From: Phascolarctobacterium sp.
GTDB lineage: Bacteria; Bacillota; Negativicutes; Acidaminococcales; Acidaminococcaceae
Direction: 5' to 3'
Assembly: GCA_017623055.1 (NCBI GenBank)
Contig: JAGAPX010000003.1
Span: 1-56,685 of the forward strand
Length of the DNA: 56,685 nt
Shown: positions 44,272 through 54,039 of the stretch, in pieces
How positions within the stretch are numbered: the stretch's first letter is position 1
Layout: the number at the start of each line of letters is the position of its first letter
Position numbers and translations under genes: made by a program
The notes under the pieces: generated by a model
Database searches by the model: none
What the model was told of the DNA's origin: nothing
The model's input: the letters and a program-made list of their open reading frames with translations, nothing else

Positions 44272-45429
44272 GTGAAGAAACTTAGATTGATGACTGTTTT
44301 CGGGACAAGACCGGAAGCAATCAAAATGTGTCCTCTGGTTTTAGAGATGCACAAATACCCTGAATATATTGAACCGATTGTAGCGGTAACTGCTCAGCAT
44401 CGGGAAATGCTTGACCAGGTGCTGGAGCTTTTCAATATTAAACCTGACTATGATTTAAACATCATGGCTTCTGGTCAAACATTGTATGATATTACGACTC
44501 GCGCTTTAAATGGCTTGAAAGAAGTCATCGAAGACGCGAAGCCTGATATGGTACTTGTTCATGGTGATACGACTACGACTTTTGCCGGAGCTTTGGCTGC
44601 TTTTTATGCGCAAGTTCCTGTTGGTCACGTGGAAGCAGGTCTCAGAACAGGCAACAAGTACTCTCCTTATCCGGAAGAAATGAACCGCAAGCTGACAGGT
44701 TCCATTGCGGATATGCACTTTGCGCCTACATCTACCAGTAAGGAAAATTTGCTGAAGGAAAATGTCAATCCTGAAGCTATTATGGTAACTGGTAACACTG
44801 TTATCGATGCTTTGCAAACAACGGTAAAGGCAAATTATGAATTTGCTGATGCTGAGTTTAATAAAATTTTTGCTAGAGGCAACCGTCTTATTTTGATGAC
44901 CACTCACCGCAGGGAAAATTTGGGTGAACCAATGCGTAATGTTTACAAGGCTTTGCGTAAGGTGCTGGAAACTCACTCTGATGTGGAAGCAATCTTCCCT
45001 GTACACAAAAATCCTAAGGTGCGCGAGATTGTGCAAGAGGAATTGGGTGGACTTGAAAGGGTACACCTTATTGAGCCTATGGACTACGAACCCTTTGCCA
45101 ACTTAATGGGCAAGGTGGACATCGTTCTTACAGATAGCGGTGGCATTCAGGAAGAAGCGCCTGCCCTTGGTAAGCCGGTGCTTGTTTTGCGCGATACTAC
45201 TGAGCGCCCTGAAGCGGTGGATGCAGGCACTGTAAAACTTGTAGGAACTGGCTACGAAGACGTGTTGCGTGAGACTAATTTACTTTTGGATGACCCTGCT
45301 CATTACCAAAAAATGGCGGAAGCTGCCAACCCCTATGGTGACGGCAAGGCCTGCGAAAGAATTATCAGGGCAATTTTGCAAAAAAAGGGCTATAATATTA
45401 AAATTTTGTCCGAGTTTTGCACAAATTGA
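44272..45429 (+). CDS. wecB: UDP-N-acetylglucosamine 2-epimerase (non-hydrolysing)
   Basis: Interconverts UDP-GlcNAc and UDP-ManNAc. The 385-residue GT-B fold protein has TVFGTRPEAIKM at the N-terminus, HGDTTTTFAGAL, HVEAGLRTGN, TTHRRENLG and DSGGIQEEAP near the C-terminus. The start is GTG 44272, 7 bases after GGGAGG; the ATG at 44257 lies before that site. In Bacillus the homologue is mnaA beside tagO. Confidence 0.95.
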   Translation: MKKLRLMTVFGTRPEAIKMCPLVLEMHKYPEYIEPIVAVTAQHREMLDQVLELFNIKPDYDLNIMASGQTLYDITTRALNGLKEVIEDAKPDMVLVHGDTTTTFAGALAAFYAQVPVGHVEAGLRTGNKYSPYPEEMNRKLTGSIADMHFAPTSTSKENLLKENVNPEAIMVTGNTVIDALQTTVKANYEFADAEFNKIFARGNRLILMTTHRRENLGEPMRNVYKALRKVLETHSDVEAIFPVHKNPKVREIVQEELGGLERVHLIEPMDYEPFANLMGKVDIVLTDSGGIQEEAPALGKPVLVLRDTTERPEAVDAGTVKLVGTGYEDVLRETNLLLDDPAHYQKMAEAANPYGDGKACERIIRAILQKKGYNIKILSEFCTN

Positions 45430-45454
45430 GTAGACATAAACTGTGAAATATTTT
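45426..45454 (+). promoter_or_regulatory. Candidate promoter of the atp operon
   Basis: TTGAGT (45426-45431) and TATTTT (45449-45454) are 17 bases apart, at the end of wecB. An 80-base leader follows before atpZ. The -10 is imperfect. Confidence 0.5.
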
Positions 45455-45535
45455 AAAATTATAGTGTACGAGACTGTGAACTGCTAGGTAAAATGGCAGG
45501 GCACTGTTTAAGTACTGCTTTTTTGGAAGGTAAGC

Positions 45536-45790
45536 ATGGATAAGCGCACCAAAAACGAGAGAGAATACATCAAGGCAATGAGTGCTTTGTCAACGGTATC
45601 TTCTCTTGCGTTGATGACTGTATTCGATTTCATATTAGCCTATTGGGGCGGGGACTGGCTTGATAATTCTTTTCAGACCGGTGACCATACTTTTAGACTA
45701 ATCTGTATCGTCATTGCCATTATTACGTTGTTTTTAACTTTCTTTAAAATGATTTACACTCTAATTCTTGATAAGGATGAAGACGAATAG
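45536..45790 (+). CDS. atpZ: AtpZ/AtpI-family small membrane protein
   Basis: An 84-residue protein with two membrane helices (about 17-37 and 50-75) and charged ends, as in AtpZ encoded ahead of atpI. AtpZ with AtpI is reported to act in Mg/Ca transport or in c-ring assembly. GGAAGG precedes the ATG. First gene of the ATP synthase operon. Confidence 0.82.
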   Translation: MDKRTKNEREYIKAMSALSTVSSLALMTVFDFILAYWGGDWLDNSFQTGDHTFRLICIVIAIITLFLTFFKMIYTLILDKDEDE

Positions 45791-45793
45791 AAG

Positions 45794-46213
45794 ATGAAAA
45801 GTTTTGATTTTTCACCGCTTCTTATCGGCGGGTACAAAGAGTTTGTAGTTGGACCTGCCCTTTGGTCTGTTCCTTTTTTAGCTTTAGTTTATTTTTTAGG
45901 TTATAAAGCCTTTGCCATATCGTTTTTTTATGGTATTATAATCGGGTTGCTTGATACCGTGATTATGATTACCGGTATGCGCAAGGCACTGCCTTATGAT
46001 AAGGATCCCCAGCGTGGGCTTGCCATTATGAAAAGGTACAGGGTTTATAGAATAATCTCTGCATCCACGCTTGTAGTTTTGTTGTTGAAGCAGGGGCACA
46101 ATGTGGTTGGTACCTGTATTGGGCTTCTTCTGACACATATATTTTTAATTATTAACCTAACAATTATCGCGTACCGACTTAATAAAGTAGGCGATGCGAA
46201 GAAAGGAGAGTGA
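45794..46213 (+). CDS. atpI: ATP synthase I-like protein
   Basis: A 139-residue protein with four membrane helices, in the position of AtpI, the c-ring assembly chaperone. Similarity is mainly by position and topology; the sequence is divergent (GIIIGLLDTVIMITGMRKALP is one helix pair). Weak ribosome site GAATAGAAG. It ends 4 bases before atpB. Confidence 0.75.
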   Translation: MKSFDFSPLLIGGYKEFVVGPALWSVPFLALVYFLGYKAFAISFFYGIIIGLLDTVIMITGMRKALPYDKDPQRGLAIMKRYRVYRIISASTLVVLLLKQGHNVVGTCIGLLLTHIFLIINLTIIAYRLNKVGDAKKGE

Positions 46214-46217
46214 AAGA

Positions 46218-46916
46218 ATGGGAAATGAAGCAGCAGAACATAGTGGTGAACTTATTCATTATTTGGCCACTGAAGTAGCTCCCGGTTTTGTTGTTCACAT
46301 GCAAACCATGTACATGACCTGGATTACCATGGCGATCGTTTTTATGCTGATTTTCTTTGCAGCTAAAAACCCGAAAATGGTTCCTAGTGGTGTTCAAAAC
46401 GTAGTGGAATTCTTTATTGATTTCTTAAACGAATTGATGGAAGGCCAATTGGGTATCAAAGGACGCAAATATATGGCTCCTTTTATTATTACCCTTTTCA
46501 TGTTCATCTTCATCAGCAACGAACTCGGTTTGTTGCCGCAAGTTGGTGTACACTGGACTTCCCCTACTAACGATGTCAACACCTGTTTCGCACTGTCTCT
46601 GACAGTAGCAATCGGCGTACATATCATTGGTATTTGCCAAAAGGGCTTTAGCCATTACAAGCATTATGTTAGTCCTTCTCCTGCATTCTTGCCGTTGCAC
46701 TTGTTAGACGAATTGGTTAAACCGATGACTATGGCTCTTCGTCTATTCGGTAACATTTTGGCAGGTGAAATTTTGCTGATTGTATTGTATCAATTGGCTC
46801 CCTGGATTGTGCCCGAACTGTGGGTAATGTTCAGCTTGGTTATCGGCTTCTTGCAAGCATTTATTTTTACCATGTTGACTCTTACCAGTTTCGCGCTTGC
46901 ATTCGCGCATCACTAA
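46218..46916 (+). CDS. atpB: F-type ATP synthase subunit a
   Basis: Stator channel subunit of the Fo motor. The 232-residue protein has the family signature MALRLFGNILAGE with the essential Arg175, and the preceding PLHLLDELVKP. ATG 46218 is 9 bases after AAGGAG; the in-frame ATG at 46194 lies inside atpI and before the site. Confidence 0.96.
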   Translation: MGNEAAEHSGELIHYLATEVAPGFVVHMQTMYMTWITMAIVFMLIFFAAKNPKMVPSGVQNVVEFFIDFLNELMEGQLGIKGRKYMAPFIITLFMFIFISNELGLLPQVGVHWTSPTNDVNTCFALSLTVAIGVHIIGICQKGFSHYKHYVSPSPAFLPLHLLDELVKPMTMALRLFGNILAGEILLIVLYQLAPWIVPELWVMFSLVIGFLQAFIFTMLTLTSFALAFAHH

Positions 46917-46977
46917 TCTAAGTCTTAATTTTAATTTTAAAAATCAATGTATTTACAATTGAATGGAGGAAATTTCA

Positions 46978-47232
46978 ATGACTGAAAACGCAATTATTAT
47001 TGCAGCATCTATGTTTGCTGTTGCATTTATCTGCTTGGCTGCAGCTCTTGGTGCTGCTCTTGGTAACGGTAACTTGACCGGTAAAGCAATCGAATCTATG
47101 GCTCGTCAACCGGAAGAATCCGGCAAATTGTTCACCAACATGCTGGTATCCGTAGGTCTGGTAGAATCCATGCCTATTCTCTGCTACGTTATCGCAGTAG
47201 TATTGGTATTCGCTAACCCGTTCGTAAAATAA
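46978..47232 (+). CDS. atpE: F-type ATP synthase subunit c
   Basis: Rotor-ring subunit of 84 residues: two helices joined by the polar ARQPEE loop (Arg43-Gln44-Pro45). The ion-binding carboxylate is Glu63, followed by Ser64 (VESMP). Aligned on the loop with Na+-type c subunits (Gln32, Glu65, Ser66, Thr67, Tyr70), the residues here are Asn30, Glu63, Ser64, Met65 and Leu68. The signature is therefore mixed, and Na+ or H+ coupling is open. ATG 46978 is used because GGAGG (46966-46970) lies before it; the ATG at 46963 overlaps that site. Confidence 0.95.
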   Translation: MTENAIIIAASMFAVAFICLAAALGAALGNGNLTGKAIESMARQPEESGKLFTNMLVSVGLVESMPILCYVIAVVLVFANPFVK

Positions 47233-47274
47233 TTTCGCATAATTAAAAAGAAAACAAAAAGGAGAGTGCTATAA

Positions 47275-47757
47275 TTGGTTAATATCAATGCTACACTTAT
47301 CGCGCAAATCCTGAACTTTTTGTTCCTTGTTTTCATTCTTGCGAAATTTGTTTACAAACCGTTGTTAAATGTAATGGAAGCCCGCAAGAATAAAATTGCT
47401 AGCGATTTGGAAGCTGCAGACACTGCTAAAGTAGAAGCTGAAGCAGTTAAAGCTGAATACGCTGCAAAATTGGCTGATGCAAGACAAGAAGCACAGGCTA
47501 TTATTGAAAATGCCCGCAAAAACGCTCAAGCAGCTCATGACAAAATCATGGCTGAAACCAAAGCTGAACAAGATCAAGTTGTTGCAGCTGCTAAAGAAGC
47601 AATCGAACTTGAAAAACAAAAAGCTCTGGCAGACGTTCGCGCACAAGTTATCAGCCTCAGCATGTTGGCTGCTAGCAAAATCGTTGAACAAAAATTGGGT
47701 TCTGAAGAAGATAAAAAAATGGCTGGCGAAATCGTTGATTCCATCATCAACAAATAA
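47275..47757 (+). CDS. atpF: F-type ATP synthase subunit b
   Basis: Peripheral stalk subunit of 160 residues: one N-terminal membrane helix (about 8-27, FLFLVFILAKFVYKPL) and a long Ala/Glu/Lys-rich coiled coil. Only one b gene is present. The start is TTG 47275, 10 bases after GGAG; no ATG is near. It is normal in length and has no delta domain at its C-terminus, in contrast to the b-delta fusion of mycobacteria. Confidence 0.95.
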   Translation: MVNINATLIAQILNFLFLVFILAKFVYKPLLNVMEARKNKIASDLEAADTAKVEAEAVKAEYAAKLADARQEAQAIIENARKNAQAAHDKIMAETKAEQDQVVAAAKEAIELEKQKALADVRAQVISLSMLAASKIVEQKLGSEEDKKMAGEIVDSIINK

Positions 47758-47850
47758 TTTGCCGCTTTCCTATTAGGCTGGACGACATCTGCTGAACTTA
47801 GCGAAATTCAGTAAGACGAGAGCCAGTATTTGGAGGTTGATTGATACAAT

Positions 47851-49689
47851 ATGAAGATTGAAGAAAATATTGCTTTAATTAAGCAAGAATTGTCCGACTT
47901 CAATATGAATCTCGGTTCCATTCGTGAACTGTTAGACGTAAAAGTTACTACAGCTAAAAAATTGACTGTAGACGAGTATCAATCCATTTCTGCAATTCTC
48001 ACTGAAAAACTGGGCCGCGAAATCTTCTTGAACAAAAAAGTTGATCCCTCCATTTTGGGCGGTATCATTGTTCAAGTAGGCGACAAAGTATATGATGCTT
48101 CTGCTCTTCGTAAATTGAAGAAAATGGAAGTTGTTATGAATGGCATCGACATTCATGACTACGCTTTGGACAAACCCGAAGCTATGGCTGACGCTATCAG
48201 CGCAAAACTTGAGAATTACAATGTGGATGCTGATCTTGAAGAAGTTGGTATCGTAGAAAAAATCGGTGACGGTATCGCTACCGTTATCGGTATGAAAAAT
48301 GCAATGGCAGGCGAATTGGTAGAATTGCCCCACGGCGTATCCGGCATGGTTCAAAACTTGAACCAAGATTCCGTTGGTATCGTATTGATGGGTGGCGAAA
48401 CCGCTATCAAAGAAGGCGACTTGGTTCGTCGTACCGGCCGCATCATGGAAGTTCCCGTAGGCGAAGCTCTCCTCGGTCGTGTAGTTTCCGCTATCGGCGC
48501 TCCCATCGACGGTAAAGGCGCTATCGCAGCTGCTGAATATCGTCCTGTTGAATCTCCTGCACACGGTATTGCAGACCGTCAATCCGTTGACACCCCGCTG
48601 CAAACCGGTATTAAATGTATCGATGCTCTCGTACCTATCGGACGTGGCCAACGCGAACTTATCATCGGCGACCGCGGTACTGGTAAAACTGCAGTAGCAA
48701 TCGACACCATCATTAACCAAAAAGGCTTGGGCGTTATCTGCATTTATGTAGCTATCGGCCAAAAAGCTTCTAACATTGCTCGTATCGTTCGTACCCTTGA
48801 ACAACACGGCGCTATGGAATACACCATCATCGTAGCTGCAACTGCTGCTGACTCCGCTCCGCTGCAATTCTTGGCTCCGTACTCCGGCGTAACCATGGCT
48901 GAATACTTCATGGACCAAGGTAAAGACGTTCTGTGCGTATACGACGACTTGTCCAAACACGCTGTTGCATACCGCGCAATGTCCCTGTTGCTCCGCCGTC
49001 CTCCCGGACGTGAAGCTTACCCTGGCGACGTATTCTATTTGCACTCCCGTCTGTTGGAACGCGCTGCTAAATTGAACAGCATCGCTCCGCTTAAAGGCGG
49101 CTCTGTAACTGCACTGCCGATTATCGAAACTCTGGCAGGCGACGTTGGCGGCTTTATTCCGACTAACGTAATTTCCATTACTGACGGCCAAATCTTCCTC
49201 GAATCCGAATTGTTCTATTCCGGTATTCGTCCGGCTATCAACTCTGGTTTGTCCGTATCCCGCGTAGGCGGTTCCGCACAAATCAAAGCTATGAAATCCG
49301 TTGCAGGTACCCTGCGTCTGGACTTGGCTCAATATCGTGAATTGGCAGCGTTTGCTCAATTCGCTTCCGACCTTGATAAAGCTACCAAAGCTCAATTGGA
49401 TCGTGGCCAACGTTTGACCGAGCTCTTGAAACAAGGTCAATATTGCCCGTTGCCTGTTGAAAAACAAGTTATGGCAATTTACCTCGGTACCAAAGGATAT
49501 CTTGATGACGTAGCTGTTAAAGATGTTACCCGTTGCGAAAAAGAATTCTTGGAATTCATGGACGCAAACCATCCTGAAGTTGGCGCTGACATCAAAGCTA
49601 CCAAAAAAATCAGTGACGAAAATGAAGAAGCATTGAAAAATGCAATCGCCGAGTTTAAGGAAACTTTTGTTGCCGGTGAAGCGAGGTGA
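47851..49689 (+). CDS. atpA: Fusion: ATP synthase delta C-terminal domain + alpha subunit
   Basis: A 612-residue protein, about 110 longer than normal alpha. Residues 1-28 are a helical leader. Residues 29-93 match the C-terminal domain of the delta subunit: [25 protein letters not shown], then [20 protein letters not shown] and the closing ALRKLKK. From about residue 108 it is a normal alpha subunit: [13 protein letters not shown] is the N-terminal helix, then [18 protein letters not shown], Walker A GDRGTGKT at 273-280 and [13 protein letters not shown] near the C-terminus. No separate atpH exists between atpF and here: only 93 bases, with an in-frame TGA at 47842-47844. The N-terminal domain of delta is thus missing. 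GGAGG lies 14 bases before the ATG, unusually far. Confidence 0.93.
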   Translation: MKIEENIALIKQELSDFNMNLGSIRELLDVKVTTAKKLTVDEYQSISAILTEKLGREIFLNKKVDPSILGGIIVQVGDKVYDASALRKLKKMEVVMNGIDIHDYALDKPEAMADAISAKLENYNVDADLEEVGIVEKIGDGIATVIGMKNAMAGELVELPHGVSGMVQNLNQDSVGIVLMGGETAIKEGDLVRRTGRIMEVPVGEALLGRVVSAIGAPIDGKGAIAAAEYRPVESPAHGIADRQSVDTPLQTGIKCIDALVPIGRGQRELIIGDRGTGKTAVAIDTIINQKGLGVICIYVAIGQKASNIARIVRTLEQHGAMEYTIIVAATAADSAPLQFLAPYSGVTMAEYFMDQGKDVLCVYDDLSKHAVAYRAMSLLLRRPPGREAYPGDVFYLHSRLLERAAKLNSIAPLKGGSVTALPIIETLAGDVGGFIPTNVISITDGQIFLESELFYSGIRPAINSGLSVSRVGGSAQIKAMKSVAGTLRLDLAQYRELAAFAQFASDLDKATKAQLDRGQRLTELLKQGQYCPLPVEKQVMAIYLGTKGYLDDVAVKDVTRCEKEFLEFMDANHPEVGADIKATKKISDENEEALKNAIAEFKETFVAGEAR

Positions 49690-49696
49690 TTAACTG

Positions 49697-50581
49697 ATGG
49701 CTACTCCGCGCGAGATTAATCGCCACATGAAAAGTGTAGGTAACATCGGTAAAATCACTAAAGCTATGAAGATGGTTGCTGCTGCTCGCTTGAGAAGAGC
49801 TCAAGAAAAAGCTGCTGCAAGTCGTCCGTATGCTATTAAGATTAAAGAAGTGTTGTCTAACGTTGTGAGCGATCCAAGCGTTTTAGCTGGCTTAGACGCC
49901 AAAAAACATCCGTTACTTCAAAAACGCGAGGTACAAAAAGTTGGCTATTTAGTACTCTGCTCCGATAAAGGTTTGGCAGGTGCTTATAGCTCCAACGCCC
50001 TCAAAATGGCTGTTGCTGAAATTTCCGAATGTGAAGACGAAGTAGTCGTAATCACCTGCGGACGTAAAGCAAGAGATTTCTTCACCCGTCGTGGCTTCAA
50101 CGTAATCCAAAGTCATATCGGTTTCTCCGATAGACCGACCTATGAAAACGCTGTAGACATTGCACAAGATGCTATCAAAACTTTCGCTAGCGAAGGTTTT
50201 GATAAACTGAACATTGTTTACACCGTATTCAAAACTGCTTTGTCCCAAATTCCTACCAGCGAAGTAATCCTTCCGGTTGAACCGCCTGTTAAGGAAGAAG
50301 GTAAAGCGCAAGCAAGCTTTATGTTTGAACCCGGTGAAGACGATACTCTGACAGTCCTTGCTCCGAAATACTTAGAAACTGTTGTATATGCTGCACTGGT
50401 GCAATCTGCTGCCAGTGAATTGGGCTCTCGTATGACTGCAATGTCCTCTGCAACCGACAACGCAGCTAAGCTGGTATCCAGCCTGCAACTGTCTTACAAT
50501 AAGGCACGTCAAGCTGGTATTACTCGCGAGCTGAACGAAATCGTTGGCGGCGTAGAAGCATTGAAGCAAGCTCAAAACTAA
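49697..50581 (+). CDS. atpG: F-type ATP synthase subunit gamma
   Basis: Central rotor shaft. The 294-residue protein has the conserved N-terminal coiled-coil helix (REINRHMKSVGNIGKITKAM, KMVAAARLRRAQ), GLAGAYSSN, and the C-terminal helix ending in RQAGITRELNEIVGGVEAL. It starts 8 bases after the fusion gene, with GCGAGGTG as ribosome site. Confidence 0.97.
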   Translation: MATPREINRHMKSVGNIGKITKAMKMVAAARLRRAQEKAAASRPYAIKIKEVLSNVVSDPSVLAGLDAKKHPLLQKREVQKVGYLVLCSDKGLAGAYSSNALKMAVAEISECEDEVVVITCGRKARDFFTRRGFNVIQSHIGFSDRPTYENAVDIAQDAIKTFASEGFDKLNIVYTVFKTALSQIPTSEVILPVEPPVKEEGKAQASFMFEPGEDDTLTVLAPKYLETVVYAALVQSAASELGSRMTAMSSATDNAAKLVSSLQLSYNKARQAGITRELNEIVGGVEALKQAQN

Positions 50582-50586
50582 TTTGA

Positions 50587-52026
<1,440 letters not shown>

Positions 52027-52028
52027 TA

Positions 52029-52448
52029 ATGGCTACTCCGTTTACTTTTGAAATTGTAACGCCGGATAAGATGCTTTTTGTTTCTGACGAAGTAACTTAT
52101 GTAGGTTTCCGTACCCTCGTTGGCGGTATGGGCGTTAAAGCTAACCACTTGCCCGTTATCGCAACCTTGGACGTAGCTCCGCTTAAAATTCAGCTTGCTG
52201 ATGGCAGCGAAGAAGTTTTCGCTGTATGCGGTGGCTTCTTAGAAATGCAAAACAACAAATGCACCGTTTTGGCAACCATTGCAGAACCTGGCGAAGATAT
52301 CGACGCTGCTCGTGCTACTGCTGCTAAAGAACGTGCAACTGCTCGTCTTGCTGCTCGTACCGAAGACCTCGACGTAGAACGCGCTAAAATTGCTCTCAAA
52401 AAAGCAAGCATGCGTCTGCGTGTTAGTGAAGCTCTCGGCAAAAAGTAA
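52029..52448 (+). CDS. atpC: F-type ATP synthase subunit epsilon
   Basis: Regulatory rotor subunit of 139 residues: N-terminal beta-sandwich (TPFTFEIVTPDKMLF, GGMGVKANHLPVIATL) and a C-terminal helical hairpin with an Ala/Arg-rich segment. It follows atpD by two bases and closes the operon. Confidence 0.96.
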   Translation: MATPFTFEIVTPDKMLFVSDEVTYVGFRTLVGGMGVKANHLPVIATLDVAPLKIQLADGSEEVFAVCGGFLEMQNNKCTVLATIAEPGEDIDAARATAAKERATARLAARTEDLDVERAKIALKKASMRLRVSEALGKK

Positions 52449-52469
52449 TTCATTACAATGCCAAACCAG

Positions 52470-52502
52470 ACCCCGTCTCGAAAGAGGCGGGGTTTATTTT
52501 TT
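52470..52502 (+). terminator. Terminator of the atp operon
   Basis: ACCCCGTCTC (52470-52479)/GAGGCGGGGT (52484-52493) with one G-T pair and a GAAA loop, followed by a long T-rich tail. Confidence 0.96.
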
Positions 52503-52512
52503 TTCTGCAATT

Positions 52513-52521
52513 TGCTATAAT
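52513..52521 (+). promoter_or_regulatory. Extended -10 promoter before the small protein and murA
   Basis: TGCTATAAT gives TG-n plus a perfect TATAAT (52516-52521). No good -35 is seen because the region is the T-rich tail of the terminator. Confidence 0.6.
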
Positions 52522-52557
52522 CTAAAGAGATAGTTTTTAAAACAAGGAGGGCATCAT

Positions 52558-52743
52558 ATGTCCGATATTATTGATAGCTTGACAGGCAATTCCATGCTGC
52601 ATTTGAAGCAAGATATTGCTTACCTGCGCCAATGTTTGGCAGAATGTACTGATGAAGATAAAAAGAAACTGATTCGCCGCGAACTGATGGAGAAAGAAAC
52701 CTACTATAACATTCTTGCAGACCGTCAAAGATTAGGCAGATAA
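52558..52743 (+). CDS. Small cytoplasmic protein of unknown function
   Basis: A 61-residue, charged, helical protein (SMLHLKQDIAYLRQCLAECT, then DEDKKKLIRRELMEKETYYN) without a known domain. AAGGAGGG stands 8 bases before the ATG, so it is very likely translated. It is 21 bases ahead of murA and probably co-transcribed. The helical pattern could form a hairpin or coiled coil. Confidence 0.78.
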   Translation: MSDIIDSLTGNSMLHLKQDIAYLRQCLAECTDEDKKKLIRRELMEKETYYNILADRQRLGR

Positions 52744-52764
52744 TTAAGAGGCAGGGGGATTACT

Positions 52765-54024
52765 TTGGAAAAGTTAATTGTTAAAGGTGGAAACCGCCTC
52801 GTAGGTACAGTAAAGACCAGTGGCGCCAAGAACGCCGTACTGCCGATTATTGCTGCATCTATTATGGGTGTAACTCCTAGCCATTTCGATGAAGTGCCTA
52901 TGCTAGAGGATGTTCGCACTATTAGCGAAGTATTAAAATCCTTGGGCATTAAGGTTGAAAGTAAAGAAAAGAATGTTTTAGATATAGATAGTACTACCAT
53001 TAATTCTTATGAGCCTCCTTGTGAGCTGATGCGAAATATGCGTGCGTCCTTCTTTATTATGGGTCCTCTCTTGGCGCGTATGGGTAAGGCCCGTATTCAT
53101 ATGCCTGGTGGTTGTGCCATTGGTGCTCGTCCTGTTGATATTCATCTTAAAGGCTTTGAAGCTTTGGGTGTTGTCTTAAAGCAGGAAGATGGTTTCATTG
53201 AAGCTACAACTCCTAATGGCTTAAAGGGTGCTACCATTTATTTTGATTTCCCTAGCGTTGGCGCTACTGAAAACGTAATGATGGCTGCCGCTTTGGCAGA
53301 AGGCGTTACCATTTTAGAAAACGCTGCCGAAGAACCGGAAATCGTAGCACTTGCCAACTATTTGAACAAAATGGGGGCTAAGGTTCGTGGTGCTGGTACT
53401 GATGTAATTCGTATTGAAGGTGTCAAGGAATTGCGTGGCGCTGATTACACAATTATTCCTGACCGCATCGAAGCAGGTACTTATATGATTGCAGCTGCCA
53501 TGACTGGCGGTGATGTTATCATAGATAATGTTCTTCCGGAACATCAAAAGCCTTTGATTGCTAAATTGCGCGAAGCTGGTGCAATTGTTGAAGAAGATAT
53601 TGATAAAGTGCGCGTTATTGGTACTGGTAGCCTGAAAGGTGTAAGCGTTAAAACTTTGCCTTATCCTGGCTTCCCTACAGATATGCAGGCACAAATTATG
53701 GCGATGATGGTAGTTTCTGAAGGTAATAGCCGTGTTACAGAAACTGTTTTTGAAAATCGCTTTATGCATGTTGCCGAATTAAATCGTATGGGAGCTAAGA
53801 TTACTACTGCAGACCGCAGTGCTAATATCGAAGGCCCTGCTAAATTAGTAGGTTGCGATGTGCGTGCCACAGACCTCCGTGCAGGTGCTGCTATGATTTT
53901 GGCTGGTCTTGTTGCCGAAGGCGAAACCCGCATTGGTGATTTGTTCCATATTGACCGTGGCTATGAAGATATTGTTGAAAAACTGAGAAATTTAGGCGCT
54001 GATATTGAGCGTGTTGACGTATAA
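52765..54024 (+). CDS. murA: UDP-N-acetylglucosamine 1-carboxyvinyltransferase MurA
   Basis: First committed enzyme of peptidoglycan synthesis: adds enolpyruvate from PEP to UDP-GlcNAc. The 419-residue protein has [28 protein letters not shown], and the catalytic Cys117 in [11 protein letters not shown], the residue attacked by fosfomycin. The start is TTG 52765, 6 bases after AGGGGG. In Bacillus a murA copy also follows the atp operon and precedes mbl. Confidence 0.97.
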   Translation: MEKLIVKGGNRLVGTVKTSGAKNAVLPIIAASIMGVTPSHFDEVPMLEDVRTISEVLKSLGIKVESKEKNVLDIDSTTINSYEPPCELMRNMRASFFIMGPLLARMGKARIHMPGGCAIGARPVDIHLKGFEALGVVLKQEDGFIEATTPNGLKGATIYFDFPSVGATENVMMAAALAEGVTILENAAEEPEIVALANYLNKMGAKVRGAGTDVIRIEGVKELRGADYTIIPDRIEAGTYMIAAAMTGGDVIIDNVLPEHQKPLIAKLREAGAIVEEDIDKVRVIGTGSLKGVSVKTLPYPGFPTDMQAQIMAMMVVSEGNSRVTETVFENRFMHVAELNRMGAKITTADRSANIEGPAKLVGCDVRATDLRAGAAMILAGLVAEGETRIGDLFHIDRGYEDIVEKLRNLGADIERVDV

Positions 54025-54039
54025 GACAGGAGAAATAAA

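Noticed and set aside
47275..47757. A b-delta fusion as in mycobacteria
   Set aside because: atpF ends at a normal length of 160 residues without delta motifs; the delta domain is on the alpha protein instead.
47932..49572. A 546-codon open frame on the - strand opposite the alpha subunit gene
   Set aside because: It mirrors a highly biased coding sequence, has no ribosome site and its protein is a low-complexity shadow rich in Phe, Cys, Ser and Val; the + strand alpha subunit is certain.
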